In this document: in pieces, positions 1 to 7,019 of the stretch | How positions within the stretch are numbered: the first letter of the stretch is position 1 | How the letters are laid out: the number at the start of each line of letters is the position of its first letter | Assembly: GCA_012964275.1 (NCBI GenBank) | Contig: DTUG01000214.1 | Span: 1-7,190, forward strand | Reading direction: 5' to 3' | Source of the DNA: Fidelibacterota bacterium | GTDB lineage: Bacteria > Fidelibacterota > Marinisomatia > Marinisomatales > UBA1611 | DNA length: 7,190 nucleotides | Program-made: the position numbers and the translations under genes | The notes under the pieces: generated by a model | Databases searched by the model: none | What the model was told of the DNA's origin: nothing | What the model saw: only the letters and a program-made list of their open reading frames with translations

Positions 1-1272
1 CCTGCTGTGGTGACCATTGTAACGGATAGGGTGGTTAAACTGCCAATGGGAAATGAATTTTATTTCTTTTTTAATCCTTACCAGATGCCCAATGGAAAGC
101 GTGAATACAAAACCAATGCCTTGGGATCCGGGGTCATCATAGATGCCAGGAATGGCTATATATTGACCAATAACCACGTTGTAGAAAATATGGATGCCAT
201 AAAGGTAAAACTCATCGATAAGAGAGAATTTGATGCCAAAGTAGTAGGGACTGATCCGAAGTCTGATCTGGCGGTGCTCCAGATAAAAGCAGATGATTTA
301 ACACAGGTCAAATTGGGCGATTCCGACAAGTTGCGTGTAGGCGAGTGGGTAATGGCGGTAGGCAGCCCTTTTTCTGAGAATTTGAGTCATACGGTTACTT
401 CAGGGATAGTAAGTGCCCTCGGACGCAGTAATATTCTTCGCGGTCAAAGCTATGAAGATTTTATCCAAACAGATGCTGCCATTAACCCGGGGAATAGCGG
501 CGGAGCTCTATTGAATATGAAAGGTGAATTAATTGGTATCAACACGGCTATTGCTACTGGCGGTTACGAACGTGCCAGCCGTGGAGTTGGTTTTGCAATA
601 CCATCCAACATGGCAAAAAGGATCATGTCTGATCTTATAGATCGGGGATACGTGGTCCGGGCCTGGTTAGGTGTTTATATTCAGGAATTGGATAATGATG
701 CTGCGAAGGCATTGGATTTGGATACTCGAAATGGTGCCCTGGTGACCCAGGTGGTGGACAACAGTCCAGCTGAGAAAGGAGGCGTGAAAGAAGGAGATGT
801 AATTCTCCATTTTAATGAACAGGAGATCACAGGACCATCAAATCTTAAAAATGTTGTTTCACTCACAATGCCAGGCACTGCCAGTGAGGTGATCGTGTTT
901 AGGGACGGCCGCCGAAAAAAACTGGATGTTATTCTTGAGGAACTAGATGATGAGAAAACTTTATCTGCACGACCTGCTTCCAATACGTCCACACTAGGTT
1001 TACAAGTAAGAGAATTAAATGGCCGACTACGGGAGAAATATAATCTGGAGGATACAGATGGGAATCTGGTAGTCGTGGATGTAAAACCTGGCAGTGAAGC
1101 ATCTGAGAAAAACATTGAAATTGGTGATGTAATAAAGCGGGTTGGGACACAAAAAGTATCTTCCTTATCCCAATTTAAAAAAAAGGTGGAAGCTTCTAAA
1201 AAAAAGGGTACCCTGTTGCTCTTGATTAAAAAACCGAATGGCGCTTCTCAATTCATTACACTGAATTTTTAA
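1..1272 (+). CDS. HtrA/DegP-family periplasmic serine endoprotease, 5'-truncated by the window edge
   Basis: This is a trypsin-like serine protease of the HtrA/Deg family, which degrades or refolds misfolded envelope proteins, normally in the periplasm. The frame is already open at base 1 (P-A-V-V-T-I), which matches the start of the mature protease domain. The signal peptide and true start therefore lie upstream, and the GTG codons at bases 7 and 10 are unlikely to be starts. Counting residues from the GTG at base 7, the catalytic triad is His57 (TNNHVV), Asp87 (DLAVL) and Ser164 (GNSGG, with DAAINPG before it). PDZ1 spans about 219-310 (WLGVYIQ, GVKEGDVI) and PDZ2 about 328-421 (GLQVREL, IEIGDVIKRVG). 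Two PDZ domains make it DegP/DegQ-like rather than DegS-like. The loop before the catalytic domain is short, with an aromatic FYFFF patch as in many DegQ-type proteins. The triad is intact, so it should be active. The family call is firm; the choice between degP and degQ is not. A 120-base gap separates it from ileS. Confidence 0.95.
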   Translation, partial: PAVVTIVTDRVVKLPMGNEFYFFFNPYQMPNGKREYKTNALGSGVIIDARNGYILTNNHVVENMDAIKVKLIDKREFDAKVVGTDPKSDLAVLQIKADDLTQVKLGDSDKLRVGEWVMAVGSPFSENLSHTVTSGIVSALGRSNILRGQSYEDFIQTDAAINPGNSGGALLNMKGELIGINTAIATGGYERASRGVGFAIPSNMAKRIMSDLIDRGYVVRAWLGVYIQELDNDAAKALDLDTRNGALVTQVVDNSPAEKGGVKEGDVILHFNEQEITGPSNLKNVVSLTMPGTASEVIVFRDGRRKKLDVILEELDDEKTLSARPASNTSTLGLQVRELNGRLREKYNLEDTDGNLVVVDVKPGSEASEKNIEIGDVIKRVGTQKVSSLSQFKKKVEASKKKGTLLLLIKKPNGASQFITLNF

Positions 1273-1392
1273 TTATTATATATATTTCTTAAAGTCATTC
1301 GCTCAAAAGCCCTGTATGGGGGGTCTCTTTCGTTGTGAAAGAACTGAGCATCAGCCTAATTTCTCGGTCAATTTTTCCAATAGATTACATTT
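1273..1392 (+). other. Intergenic spacer upstream of ileS with weak inverted repeats
   Basis: This is the only non-coding stretch of any size and the likeliest place for a promoter or leader of the ileS operon. A perfect 6-bp stem with a 5-base loop lies at 1326-1342 (TCTTTC/GAAAGA). A second arm pairs GCTCA at 1301-1305 with TGAGC at 1345-1349. The CCC at 1310-1312 can pair with the G-run at 1318-1323. Together these could fold as a small closed, branched structure. No T-run follows it, so it is not a standard terminator, and the T-box consensus (AGGGTGG..ACC) is absent. The first 20 bases are A+T-rich. Weak promoter-like boxes are TTGTGA (1333-1338) and CCTAAT (1355-1360), 16 bases apart, each matching the consensus at only 4 of 6 bases. 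No Shine-Dalgarno sequence precedes the ileS ATG. Any regulatory role is inference. Confidence 0.35.
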
Positions 1393-4300
1393 ATGAGTAT
1401 TAAGAAGGTCGATGCCAAAATTGATTTTGTAGCCCAGGAGCACAAGATCCTTGAATTCTGGAAAAAAAATAACATATTTGAAAAGCGCCGAACTCTAAAT
1501 ACCGGAAAACCACGCTGGAGCTTTATTGATGGCCCGATCACTGCAAACAACCCCATGGGAGTGCACCATGCCTGGGGCCGGACTTTAAAAGATGTTTATA
1601 ATCGCTATAAGGCAATGTCCGGCCATGAATTACGGTACCAGAATGGCTTTGACTGTCAGGGATTATGGGTTGAAGTAGAAGTAGAGAAAGAACTGGGATT
1701 TGAATCAAAGCGAAATGTGGAAAAATTTGGCGTCGAAAAATTTGTCAATCTGTGCAAGGAAAGGGTAAAGAAATATTCTCAGGTGCAGACGAATCAATCC
1801 ATCCGGCTGGGTTATTGGATGGATTGGGATAATTCTTACTTTACCATGTCAGATGAAAATAATTATACCATTTGGGCTTTCCTAAAAAAGTTATTTGAAC
1901 AGGGCAAGATTTACCGGGGTATTGATGTAGTCCCATGGAGTGGTCGATCGGGAACATCCTATTCCCAAATGGAGGTTATCGAGGGTAGAAAACTGGTAGC
2001 TCACCAATCTGTATTTGTCCGATTTCCGATCAAGGATCGGGAAAATGAATATCTTTTGATCTGGACCACAACACCATGGACCCTGACTTCTAATGTAGTG
2101 GTGGGTGTCAATGTTGACCTTGAATATATCAAGGTAAAAGTCGGTGATGGGTCAATTTATTATCTTGCTCAGGAAAATCTGGAAATTCAGCGGCTGGAAA
2201 AACAGTATAATGAAAAAAAACAATGGATAGATGGAGTACCGAAACTTAAAACAATTGCCCAGATTTTCAAGGAACGTGGTGGATACGAGGAATTGGAAAC
2301 CCTCAAGGGTGCTGATCTGGTAGGCTGGGAATATTTGGGGCCCTACGATGACATGGATGCGCAGAAATCGCCCGGTGGCTATCCGTTTCCTGACCCAGAA
2401 TTAGAGCAAAAAAATATAAAATCTATCGATCAGCACCAGGTGATCAACCCGGGAAAGGACAAGGTTGGCAATGATATTGTTGTGGCAGGTGAAGGTACTG
2501 GTATTGTCCATATGGCACCCGGTTGCGGGGATATTGACTATCACATCGGAAAAGCACATGGATTAGTTAACCTGGCACCATTGGATGATGAGGCAAAATT
2601 CATTAAAAAATTCGATTGGTTGGAAGGCAAAAATGCGACTGATCCAAGTACAACCAAAGCCATTATCAATGATCTTAAAGACCGTGGCCTTCTCGTATAT
2701 GTTGAAGATTACCCCCATATTTATCCTCATTGCTGGCGGTCCGGGGATGAACTCGTTTTTCGGCTGGTGGAAGAGTGGTATATCAACATGGATTGGCGCG
2801 ATAAAATCAAAAATATTGTGGATGATATTGAATGGATACCTGAATGGGGCAGGGAACGAGAGCACGAGTGGCTGGACAACATGGGTGACTGGATGATTTC
2901 AAAAAAACGATTTTGGGGACTGGCCCTGCCTATCTGGACATTTGAGGATGATTCGTTTTATGTGGTAGGATCCAAGGATGAATTACAGAAACTTGCAGTT
3001 GATGGTTGGGATGAATTTGATGGGCAAAGCCCGCACCGCCCCTGGATCGATAAAGTCAAGATCCGCCATCCAAAGACAGGATTGATAGGGACCCGGATTT
3101 TAGATGTGGGCAACCCATGGCTGGATGCGGGGATCGTTCCTTTCTCCACCCTGGGGTATTTATCCAACCCGGAATATTGGAAGCGGTGGTTTCCAGGGGA
3201 TTTTGTAACCGAATGTTTCCCTGGCCAATTTCGCCACTGGTTCTATTCTCTATTGGCTATGTCTGCCTGTTTAGAGGAAAAAGCACCTTTCAAAACGCTA
3301 CTTGGGCATGCATTGGTAAAAGATGAGACTGGAAGGGACATGCACAAATCTTGGGGTAATGCGATCTGGTTCGATGAAGCTGCGGAGAAAATGGGTGTTG
3401 ATGTGATGCGCTGGATGTATGCGATACAGAATGTGGAAAACAATTTATTGTTCGGTTACGGACCTGCAGATGAGGTCAGGAAAAAACTTATCACGCTTTG
3501 GAATGTGTACTCATTTTTTGCGACCTATGCTGCGGTGGATGACTTTGATCCACAATCCGATGGCCACCTAGAAGAAAACTCTCTGACCATCCTGGATAAA
3601 TGGATTTTGGCCAAGACCCATTTTTTGATTCGTGACGGAAGAATAGCCATGGATCAGTTCGATGTTTCCAGATTCATGAAATTGTTTGAAGTTTTTTTGG
3701 ACGACCTTTCTAACTGGTATGTACGTAGAAACCGCAGACGATTCTGGAAATCAGAAGATGATAGTGATAAAAAAACGGCCTACGCTACACTGTACCATGT
3801 ATTGGTAAATACGATCCGTTGTATCGCACCTGTTTTACCATTTTCTACTGAAACTATTTACCAGAATTTGGTACTGAATTCCGATCCGGCTGCACATGAG
3901 AGTGTACACCATTGTGATTTTCCACGTGAAAATGAAAAATGGATGAATGAGAATTTGATTAACAAGGTAGATACCTTGAAGAAATTGGTGGAGTTAGGGC
4001 GCTCTGCACGGAGCCAATCTAGGCAGAAAATTCGTCAGCCTTTGCCAAAGGTATTATTTGCCATGGAAAATGATGATTTAGCAAATTTTGTAATGGAGCA
4101 TCAGGATATAGTTTTAGATGAAATTAATGTAAAAGCCATCGAACGTATTACCGATGCAGATGAACTTATCACATATAAAATAAAACCTAATCTGCGAACC
4201 CTGGGCCGAAAATACGGCAGCGGTTTGGCAGTTATTAAAAAATTGCTGGAATCCGGTCCAGGAGATGAATGGGTAACCGGGTTTCAAACTGCAGGCCAAA

Positions 4301-4698
4301 TCAAACTATATGCTAAGGATCGAGAGTTTATTCTTGAAAGGGATGATGTGTTCATCGATACTATTGCTGCCGAAGGGTTTACCGCAGCCAGCGGAGACGG
4401 ATTAACTGTCGGTCTATCACTGGAGCTTAACAGCGAACTGATTCAGGAGGGTATTGTACGGGATGTGGTACGACAAGTGCAAAATTTGCGTCGTGACGCC
4501 GGCCTGGCCGTCGAGGATCGTATAAGAATATTCTGGGATTTAGATGGAGAAATAGCCGCTGCTATGGGTAAATTCCAAGCCTACTTTTGTACCGAAACGT
4601 TAACGAAGTATATTGTGGATGAGTTTAGGGAAGGGGACTATCACTCGATCATTAATATACGAAATCAACAAATAAAGATCGGTATTGAAAAAATTTAA
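1393..4698 (+). CDS. ileS: Isoleucyl-tRNA synthetase, eukaryote-like type (IleRS2) with swapped GXHH signature
   Basis: This class I aminoacyl-tRNA synthetase charges tRNA-Ile with isoleucine in the cytoplasm. It is 1101 residues long, longer than the usual 900-950 of IleRS1 and within the IleRS2 range. The Rossmann-fold start has FIDGPITANNP (44-54), but the class signature reads G56-V57-H58-H59 where most enzymes have H-x-G-H. The second signature is D649-M650-H651-K652-S653, followed by WGN, in place of KMSKS. The CP1 editing domain is intact: a WTTTPWTL strip (224-231) and GTGIVHMAP (368-376) with His373 and Asp382, which align with E. coli H333 and D342, so proofreading against Val should be kept. 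The anticodon-binding helical domain begins near residue 730 (DKWILAK..SNWYVRRNRRRFW). A long C-terminal extension lacks the paired cysteines of the IleRS1 zinc domain, again fitting IleRS2. The ATG at 1393 gives a normal N-terminus (KIDFVAQEHKILEFW), though no Shine-Dalgarno precedes it. The gene heads the ileS-to-xer run, with the dksA-like gene 17 bases downstream. The enzyme identity is certain; the resistance phenotype is inferred. Confidence 0.98.
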   Translation: MSIKKVDAKIDFVAQEHKILEFWKKNNIFEKRRTLNTGKPRWSFIDGPITANNPMGVHHAWGRTLKDVYNRYKAMSGHELRYQNGFDCQGLWVEVEVEKELGFESKRNVEKFGVEKFVNLCKERVKKYSQVQTNQSIRLGYWMDWDNSYFTMSDENNYTIWAFLKKLFEQGKIYRGIDVVPWSGRSGTSYSQMEVIEGRKLVAHQSVFVRFPIKDRENEYLLIWTTTPWTLTSNVVVGVNVDLEYIKVKVGDGSIYYLAQENLEIQRLEKQYNEKKQWIDGVPKLKTIAQIFKERGGYEELETLKGADLVGWEYLGPYDDMDAQKSPGGYPFPDPELEQKNIKSIDQHQVINPGKDKVGNDIVVAGEGTGIVHMAPGCGDIDYHIGKAHGLVNLAPLDDEAKFIKKFDWLEGKNATDPSTTKAIINDLKDRGLLVYVEDYPHIYPHCWRSGDELVFRLVEEWYINMDWRDKIKNIVDDIEWIPEWGREREHEWLDNMGDWMISKKRFWGLALPIWTFEDDSFYVVGSKDELQKLAVDGWDEFDGQSPHRPWIDKVKIRHPKTGLIGTRILDVGNPWLDAGIVPFSTLGYLSNPEYWKRWFPGDFVTECFPGQFRHWFYSLLAMSACLEEKAPFKTLLGHALVKDETGRDMHKSWGNAIWFDEAAEKMGVDVMRWMYAIQNVENNLLFGYGPADEVRKKLITLWNVYSFFATYAAVDDFDPQSDGHLEENSLTILDKWILAKTHFLIRDGRIAMDQFDVSRFMKLFEVFLDDLSNWYVRRNRRRFWKSEDDSDKKTAYATLYHVLVNTIRCIAPVLPFSTETIYQNLVLNSDPAAHESVHHCDFPRENEKWMNENLINKVDTLKKLVELGRSARSQSRQKIRQPLPKVLFAMENDDLANFVMEHQDIVLDEINVKAIERITDADELITYKIKPNLRTLGRKYGSGLAVIKKLLESGPGDEWVTGFQTAGQIKLYAKDREFILERDDVFIDTIAAEGFTAASGDGLTVGLSLELNSELIQEGIVRDVVRQVQNLRRDAGLAVEDRIRIFWDLDGEIAAAMGKFQAYFCTETLTKYIVDEFREGDYHSIINIRNQQIKIGIEKI

Positions 4699-4700
4699 TT

Positions 4701-4707
4701 AGAAGGA
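4701..4707 (+). promoter_or_regulatory. Shine-Dalgarno of the dksA/traR-like gene
   Basis: AGAAGGA lies 8 bases before the ATG at 4716 and 2 bases after the ileS stop. It fixes the start and indicates that the ribosome loads independently within the polycistronic message. Confidence 0.7.
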
Positions 4708-4715
4708 ATTTTATT

Positions 4716-5111
4716 ATGGTACCAAAAAAATATACTAAAACAAAGTTAAAGCAATTTCGACAAACCATTGAAAATAAGATGCATGATATAAATGGGGAAA
4801 TGGATAGTATTCGAGATAGCCTCGAAAATACGGCAAAAGGGAATGCAAGTCTGGCTCAGGATTCAGTATATAGTGTACACATGGCCGATGCGGGTACAGA
4901 CTCATATGAACGGGAAAAAGGCTTCCATCTGATGAACAGGGAAACCGATTATTTTCACCATTTACAGCTGGCGCTGGAACGAATTGACACCGGTGAATTT
5001 GGTGTCTGTAAAGTATGTGGGGAGTTAATACCTGAAGAACGGATGATGGAGGTTCCTAATGCCACAAAGTGTGTTGATTGTAAAGAAAAAGAAAAACTGA
5101 ATATTAGCTGA
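4716..5111 (+). CDS. DksA/TraR-family C4 zinc-finger transcription regulator
   Basis: This 131-residue protein resembles DksA/TraR regulators, which bind the secondary channel of RNA polymerase and adjust promoter output, often together with ppGpp. A charged coiled-coil region covers roughly 5-90, with the turn near S53-D62 (HMADAGTD). A four-cysteine zinc finger follows at C98, C101, C119 and C122 (CxxC, 17 residues, CxxC), preceded by ALERIDTGEFGVC, which is typical of the family. At the coiled-coil tip, E. coli DksA carries D-x-x-D-x-A; the corresponding stretch here appears to be H55-x-x-D58-x-G60. One acidic residue is therefore kept, as in the many short DksA-like proteins of the FCB group and the YocK type. 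The start is the ATG with a good Shine-Dalgarno. It sits between ileS and lspA, which are often adjacent in other bacteria. The family is firm, but equivalence to E. coli DksA is not shown, so no symbol is given. Confidence 0.9.
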   Translation: MVPKKYTKTKLKQFRQTIENKMHDINGEMDSIRDSLENTAKGNASLAQDSVYSVHMADAGTDSYEREKGFHLMNRETDYFHHLQLALERIDTGEFGVCKVCGELIPEERMMEVPNATKCVDCKEKEKLNIS

Positions 5112-5117
5112 TTTTCA

Positions 5118-5600
5118 GTGCAAGTTCTTTGGCTGACCGCAGCCGTATTCGTCATTGACCAAGTGACGAAATTGGCAGTAAACCATTCACTTGACTTATA
5201 TGAATCCGTACCGGTTATTCAAAATTTCTTTCACTTAACTCATGTAAGTAATGACGGCATGGCGTTCGGGTTGACCCTTCCCGGAGGAGATTTTCCACTG
5301 GCCGTCCTTTCTTTAATCATGTCAATTATTTTAGGAATTATTTTCTGGCAGGAACGGGCGGGGCACATTGTTGTAAGAATATCGCTTGCACTCATTATGG
5401 CCGGTGCTCTGGGAAATCTGGTGGACCGGCTTCGCTCAGGAGAAGTGACTGATTTTTTCCATTTTAAAATCGGTGACTACTGGGAATGGTATATTTTTAA
5501 TATTGCGGATTCAGCCGTGACCATTGGTATGATCCTTTTCTTATACTATTCATTTTTCATTCAAAGGAAAATCAAGATTCAGGAGGAATCTCTCTCTTGA
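5118..5600 (+). CDS. lspA: Lipoprotein signal peptidase (signal peptidase II)
   Basis: LspA is an inner-membrane aspartyl protease that removes the signal peptide from prolipoproteins after Lgt adds diacylglycerol to the lipobox cysteine. The 160-residue protein has about four membrane segments (near 3-21, 59-77, 85-102 and 127-147). Family blocks are present in order: FVIDQVTKLAV (11-21), FFHLTHVSNDGMAFG (37-51), GALGNLVDRL with Asp103 (96-105), GEVTDFF with catalytic Asp112, and FNIADSAVTIG with catalytic Asp131. Length and motifs are normal, so it should be active. The start is GTG at 5118, because the in-frame TGA ending the previous gene (5109-5111) lies only two codons upstream and leaves no alternative. 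No Shine-Dalgarno is visible, so translation probably depends on ribosomes finishing the dksA-like gene. Its stop overlaps the next start. Globomycin would be the expected inhibitor of this family. Confidence 0.96.
   Translation: MQVLWLTAAVFVIDQVTKLAVNHSLDLYESVPVIQNFFHLTHVSNDGMAFGLTLPGGDFPLAVLSLIMSIILGIIFWQERAGHIVVRISLALIMAGALGNLVDRLRSGEVTDFFHFKIGDYWEWYIFNIADSAVTIGMILFLYYSFFIQRKIKIQEESLS
5581..5586 (+). promoter_or_regulatory. Shine-Dalgarno supporting the TTG start of the pseudouridine synthase
   Basis: A perfect AGGAGG inside the 3' end of lspA lies 10 bases before the TTG at 5597. It is the strongest ribosome-binding site in the window and decides in favour of the rare TTG start. Confidence 0.75.
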
Positions 5601-6556
5601 CCTTCCACTCTTTTGTTATAGAAACGGAAACGGGTCAGCGGGTGGACCGATTTCTTTCTGATCATATCCGGACTGTCTCCCGTACGCGGATTCAAGGCTG
5701 TATTAAATCCGGTGCGGCAGTTGTGAACGGAAGACAGGTGAAATCAAGTTATGTATTAGAACTCAATGATCGGATCGAAATTTCTTTAAATGAACTGGAA
5801 GAACCCGTACTGGATGTCCGGTCTGAAGCAATGGATCTGGATATACTCTTTAAAGATGATTCAATCATTGTGATCAATAAACCGGCCAGTCTGGTTGTGC
5901 ATCCCGGTGTTGGCCATGAGTCTGGAACCTTGGTGAATGGTTTGGTCAACCAATTCAGCCAACTTTCAGATGTGAATGGCGCCGCCCGACAGGGAATTGT
6001 ACACCGGCTTGATGCAGATACATCCGGCATCATCCTTGTAGCTAGAACCAATGAGGCACACCTTCACTTGGCGGAGCAGTTTAAAAGCAGAACTGTTAAA
6101 AAGGAGTATAGATCCTTAACCTGGGGAACCTGGGAAGACATTTCAGGAAAAATTGATAAGAATATCGCAAGGAGCAGGTCAGACCCGAGAATCTATTGTG
6201 TTGACCAGAATGGGAAAGAGTCTATTACTGAATATCTGGTTTTGAACCAATACCGCTATTGTTCCCAGGTTGCTTTTTCCCCTAAGACTGGTCGTACACA
6301 CCAGATCAGGGTCCATGCAGCATGGTCAGGTCACCCTGTCTTTGGAGATGAGAAATATGGTGGCGGTACGAAAAAGTGCAAGGGATTTCTTCCTGATGTT
6401 ACAACAAATTTATCCAAAGCGATGACGATGTTCGGACGCCATGCCTTGCATGCCTATAAATTGGAAATTACACATCCGAAAACTGGCCAGCAGATAAATT
6501 TTACAGCACCGCTCCCGGATGCATTTGTAAATTTGATAGAGTCGATCAATGTTTAG
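5597..6556 (+). CDS. RluA/RluD-family 23S rRNA pseudouridine synthase
   Basis: This enzyme isomerises specific uridines to pseudouridine in large-subunit rRNA; RluD acts on helix 69, where tRNA meets the ribosome. The protein has 319 residues, close to RluD length. An S4-type RNA-binding domain covers about 14-62 (RVDRFLSDHI..SRTRIQGCIKSGAVVNG-like). The catalytic domain follows, with DILFKDDSIIVINKPASLVVHPG (82-104) and the signature GIVHRLDADTSG (133-144), whose Asp139 is the nucleophile. KKEYRSLTWG (168-177) and the GRTHQIRVH block (232-240) complete the family pattern. All key residues are present. TTG at 5597 is used as start: it has a perfect Shine-Dalgarno and overlaps the lspA stop in a TTGA junction, which implies translational coupling. 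RluD is the best guess given the S4 domain and length, but RluC-like or other specificities cannot be ruled out by reading alone. Confidence 0.93.
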   Translation: MTFHSFVIETETGQRVDRFLSDHIRTVSRTRIQGCIKSGAAVVNGRQVKSSYVLELNDRIEISLNELEEPVLDVRSEAMDLDILFKDDSIIVINKPASLVVHPGVGHESGTLVNGLVNQFSQLSDVNGAARQGIVHRLDADTSGIILVARTNEAHLHLAEQFKSRTVKKEYRSLTWGTWEDISGKIDKNIARSRSDPRIYCVDQNGKESITEYLVLNQYRYCSQVAFSPKTGRTHQIRVHAAWSGHPVFGDEKYGGGTKKCKGFLPDVTTNLSKAMTMFGRHALHAYKLEITHPKTGQQINFTAPLPDAFVNLIESINV

Positions 6557-7019
6557 CATGACTGATATTCGTGAGATCCGGAACGATTTTATGCAGTATA
6601 TATCCAGCGAACGTGGTTATTCAAAAAACACGATAACATCTTATGAGCATGATTTAAAGAGATTTACGGAATATTGTACTAAAGGAGACATTACCAATTT
6701 AGATCGGAGAACTATCCGTCATTTTCTGGGCCATGAGTTTGAAAAGGGTTTTTCTTCCCGGACGGTAGCCAGGAGGCTGGCAACGATAAAATCGTTTTTT
6801 AAGTATCTGGTGAAAATTGAAGAGATAAAAGATAACCCGGCATTGCAGGTGAAAACACCCAAAACAGATAAAACTCTGCCAAATTTTTTATCTAATCAAT
6901 TGATAGATGATTTAGTTATTTCCCCCATAATAAAATCCTTTTTTGATAGTGTGAAGATCATGGTTAATGGAAATAAAGGAACCCTTACATACCATTTTCT
7001 GGATGAAAAAAAACCGTAA
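6549..7019 (+). pseudogene. XerC/XerD-type tyrosine recombinase, N-terminal domain only (3' end replaced)
   Basis: Xer recombinases resolve chromosome dimers at dif; relatives integrate mobile elements. Residues 5-95 form the core-binding SAM-like domain (FMQYISSERGYSKNTITSYEHD, TVARRLATIKSFFKYL), and the linker NPALQVKTPKTDKTLPNFLSNQLIDDL (97-122) is as expected. There the family resemblance ends. The frame continues for 34 unrelated residues to a TAA at 7017, giving 156 residues against a usual ~300. The whole catalytic domain (R..K..HxxR..Y) is missing, and neither other forward frame restores it, so this is not a simple frameshift. The junction is near base 6912. As it stands the protein could bind DNA but not recombine. 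The start could be ATG 6549, overlapping the previous gene by 8 bases, or ATG 6558, just after its stop; no Shine-Dalgarno decides between them. Its place after the rluD-like gene suggests a resident XerC/D of this operon. Confidence 0.8.

Noticed and set aside
681..1150. Overlapping reverse-strand reading frames opposite the htrA-like gene
   Set aside because: They are low-complexity Ser/Pro-rich shadows of a well-supported protease gene, with no recognisable domain.
1326..1342. Rho-independent terminator after the htrA-like gene
   Set aside because: The stem is A/T-rich and only 6 bp, and it is followed by AACTGAGCA instead of a T-run.
1333..1360. Sigma-70 promoter TTGTGA-16-CCTAAT before ileS
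   Set aside because: Each box matches the consensus at only 4 of 6 bases, too weak to list as a feature; it is only mentioned in the spacer entry.
1273..1392. T-box riboswitch controlling ileS
   Set aside because: The conserved T-box sequence and an antiterminator/terminator pair with a T-run are absent, and 120 bases is too short for a typical T-box leader.
4716..5600. DksA-LspA fusion by readthrough of the TGA at 5109-5111, since both genes share a frame
   Set aside because: lspA has its own GTG at a normal LspA N-terminus, and nothing near the TGA suggests recoding; the shared frame is a one-in-three coincidence.
6905..7019. Simple frameshift in an otherwise complete xer gene
   Set aside because: The other forward frames beyond 6912 hit stops within a few codons and contain no recombinase catalytic motifs.
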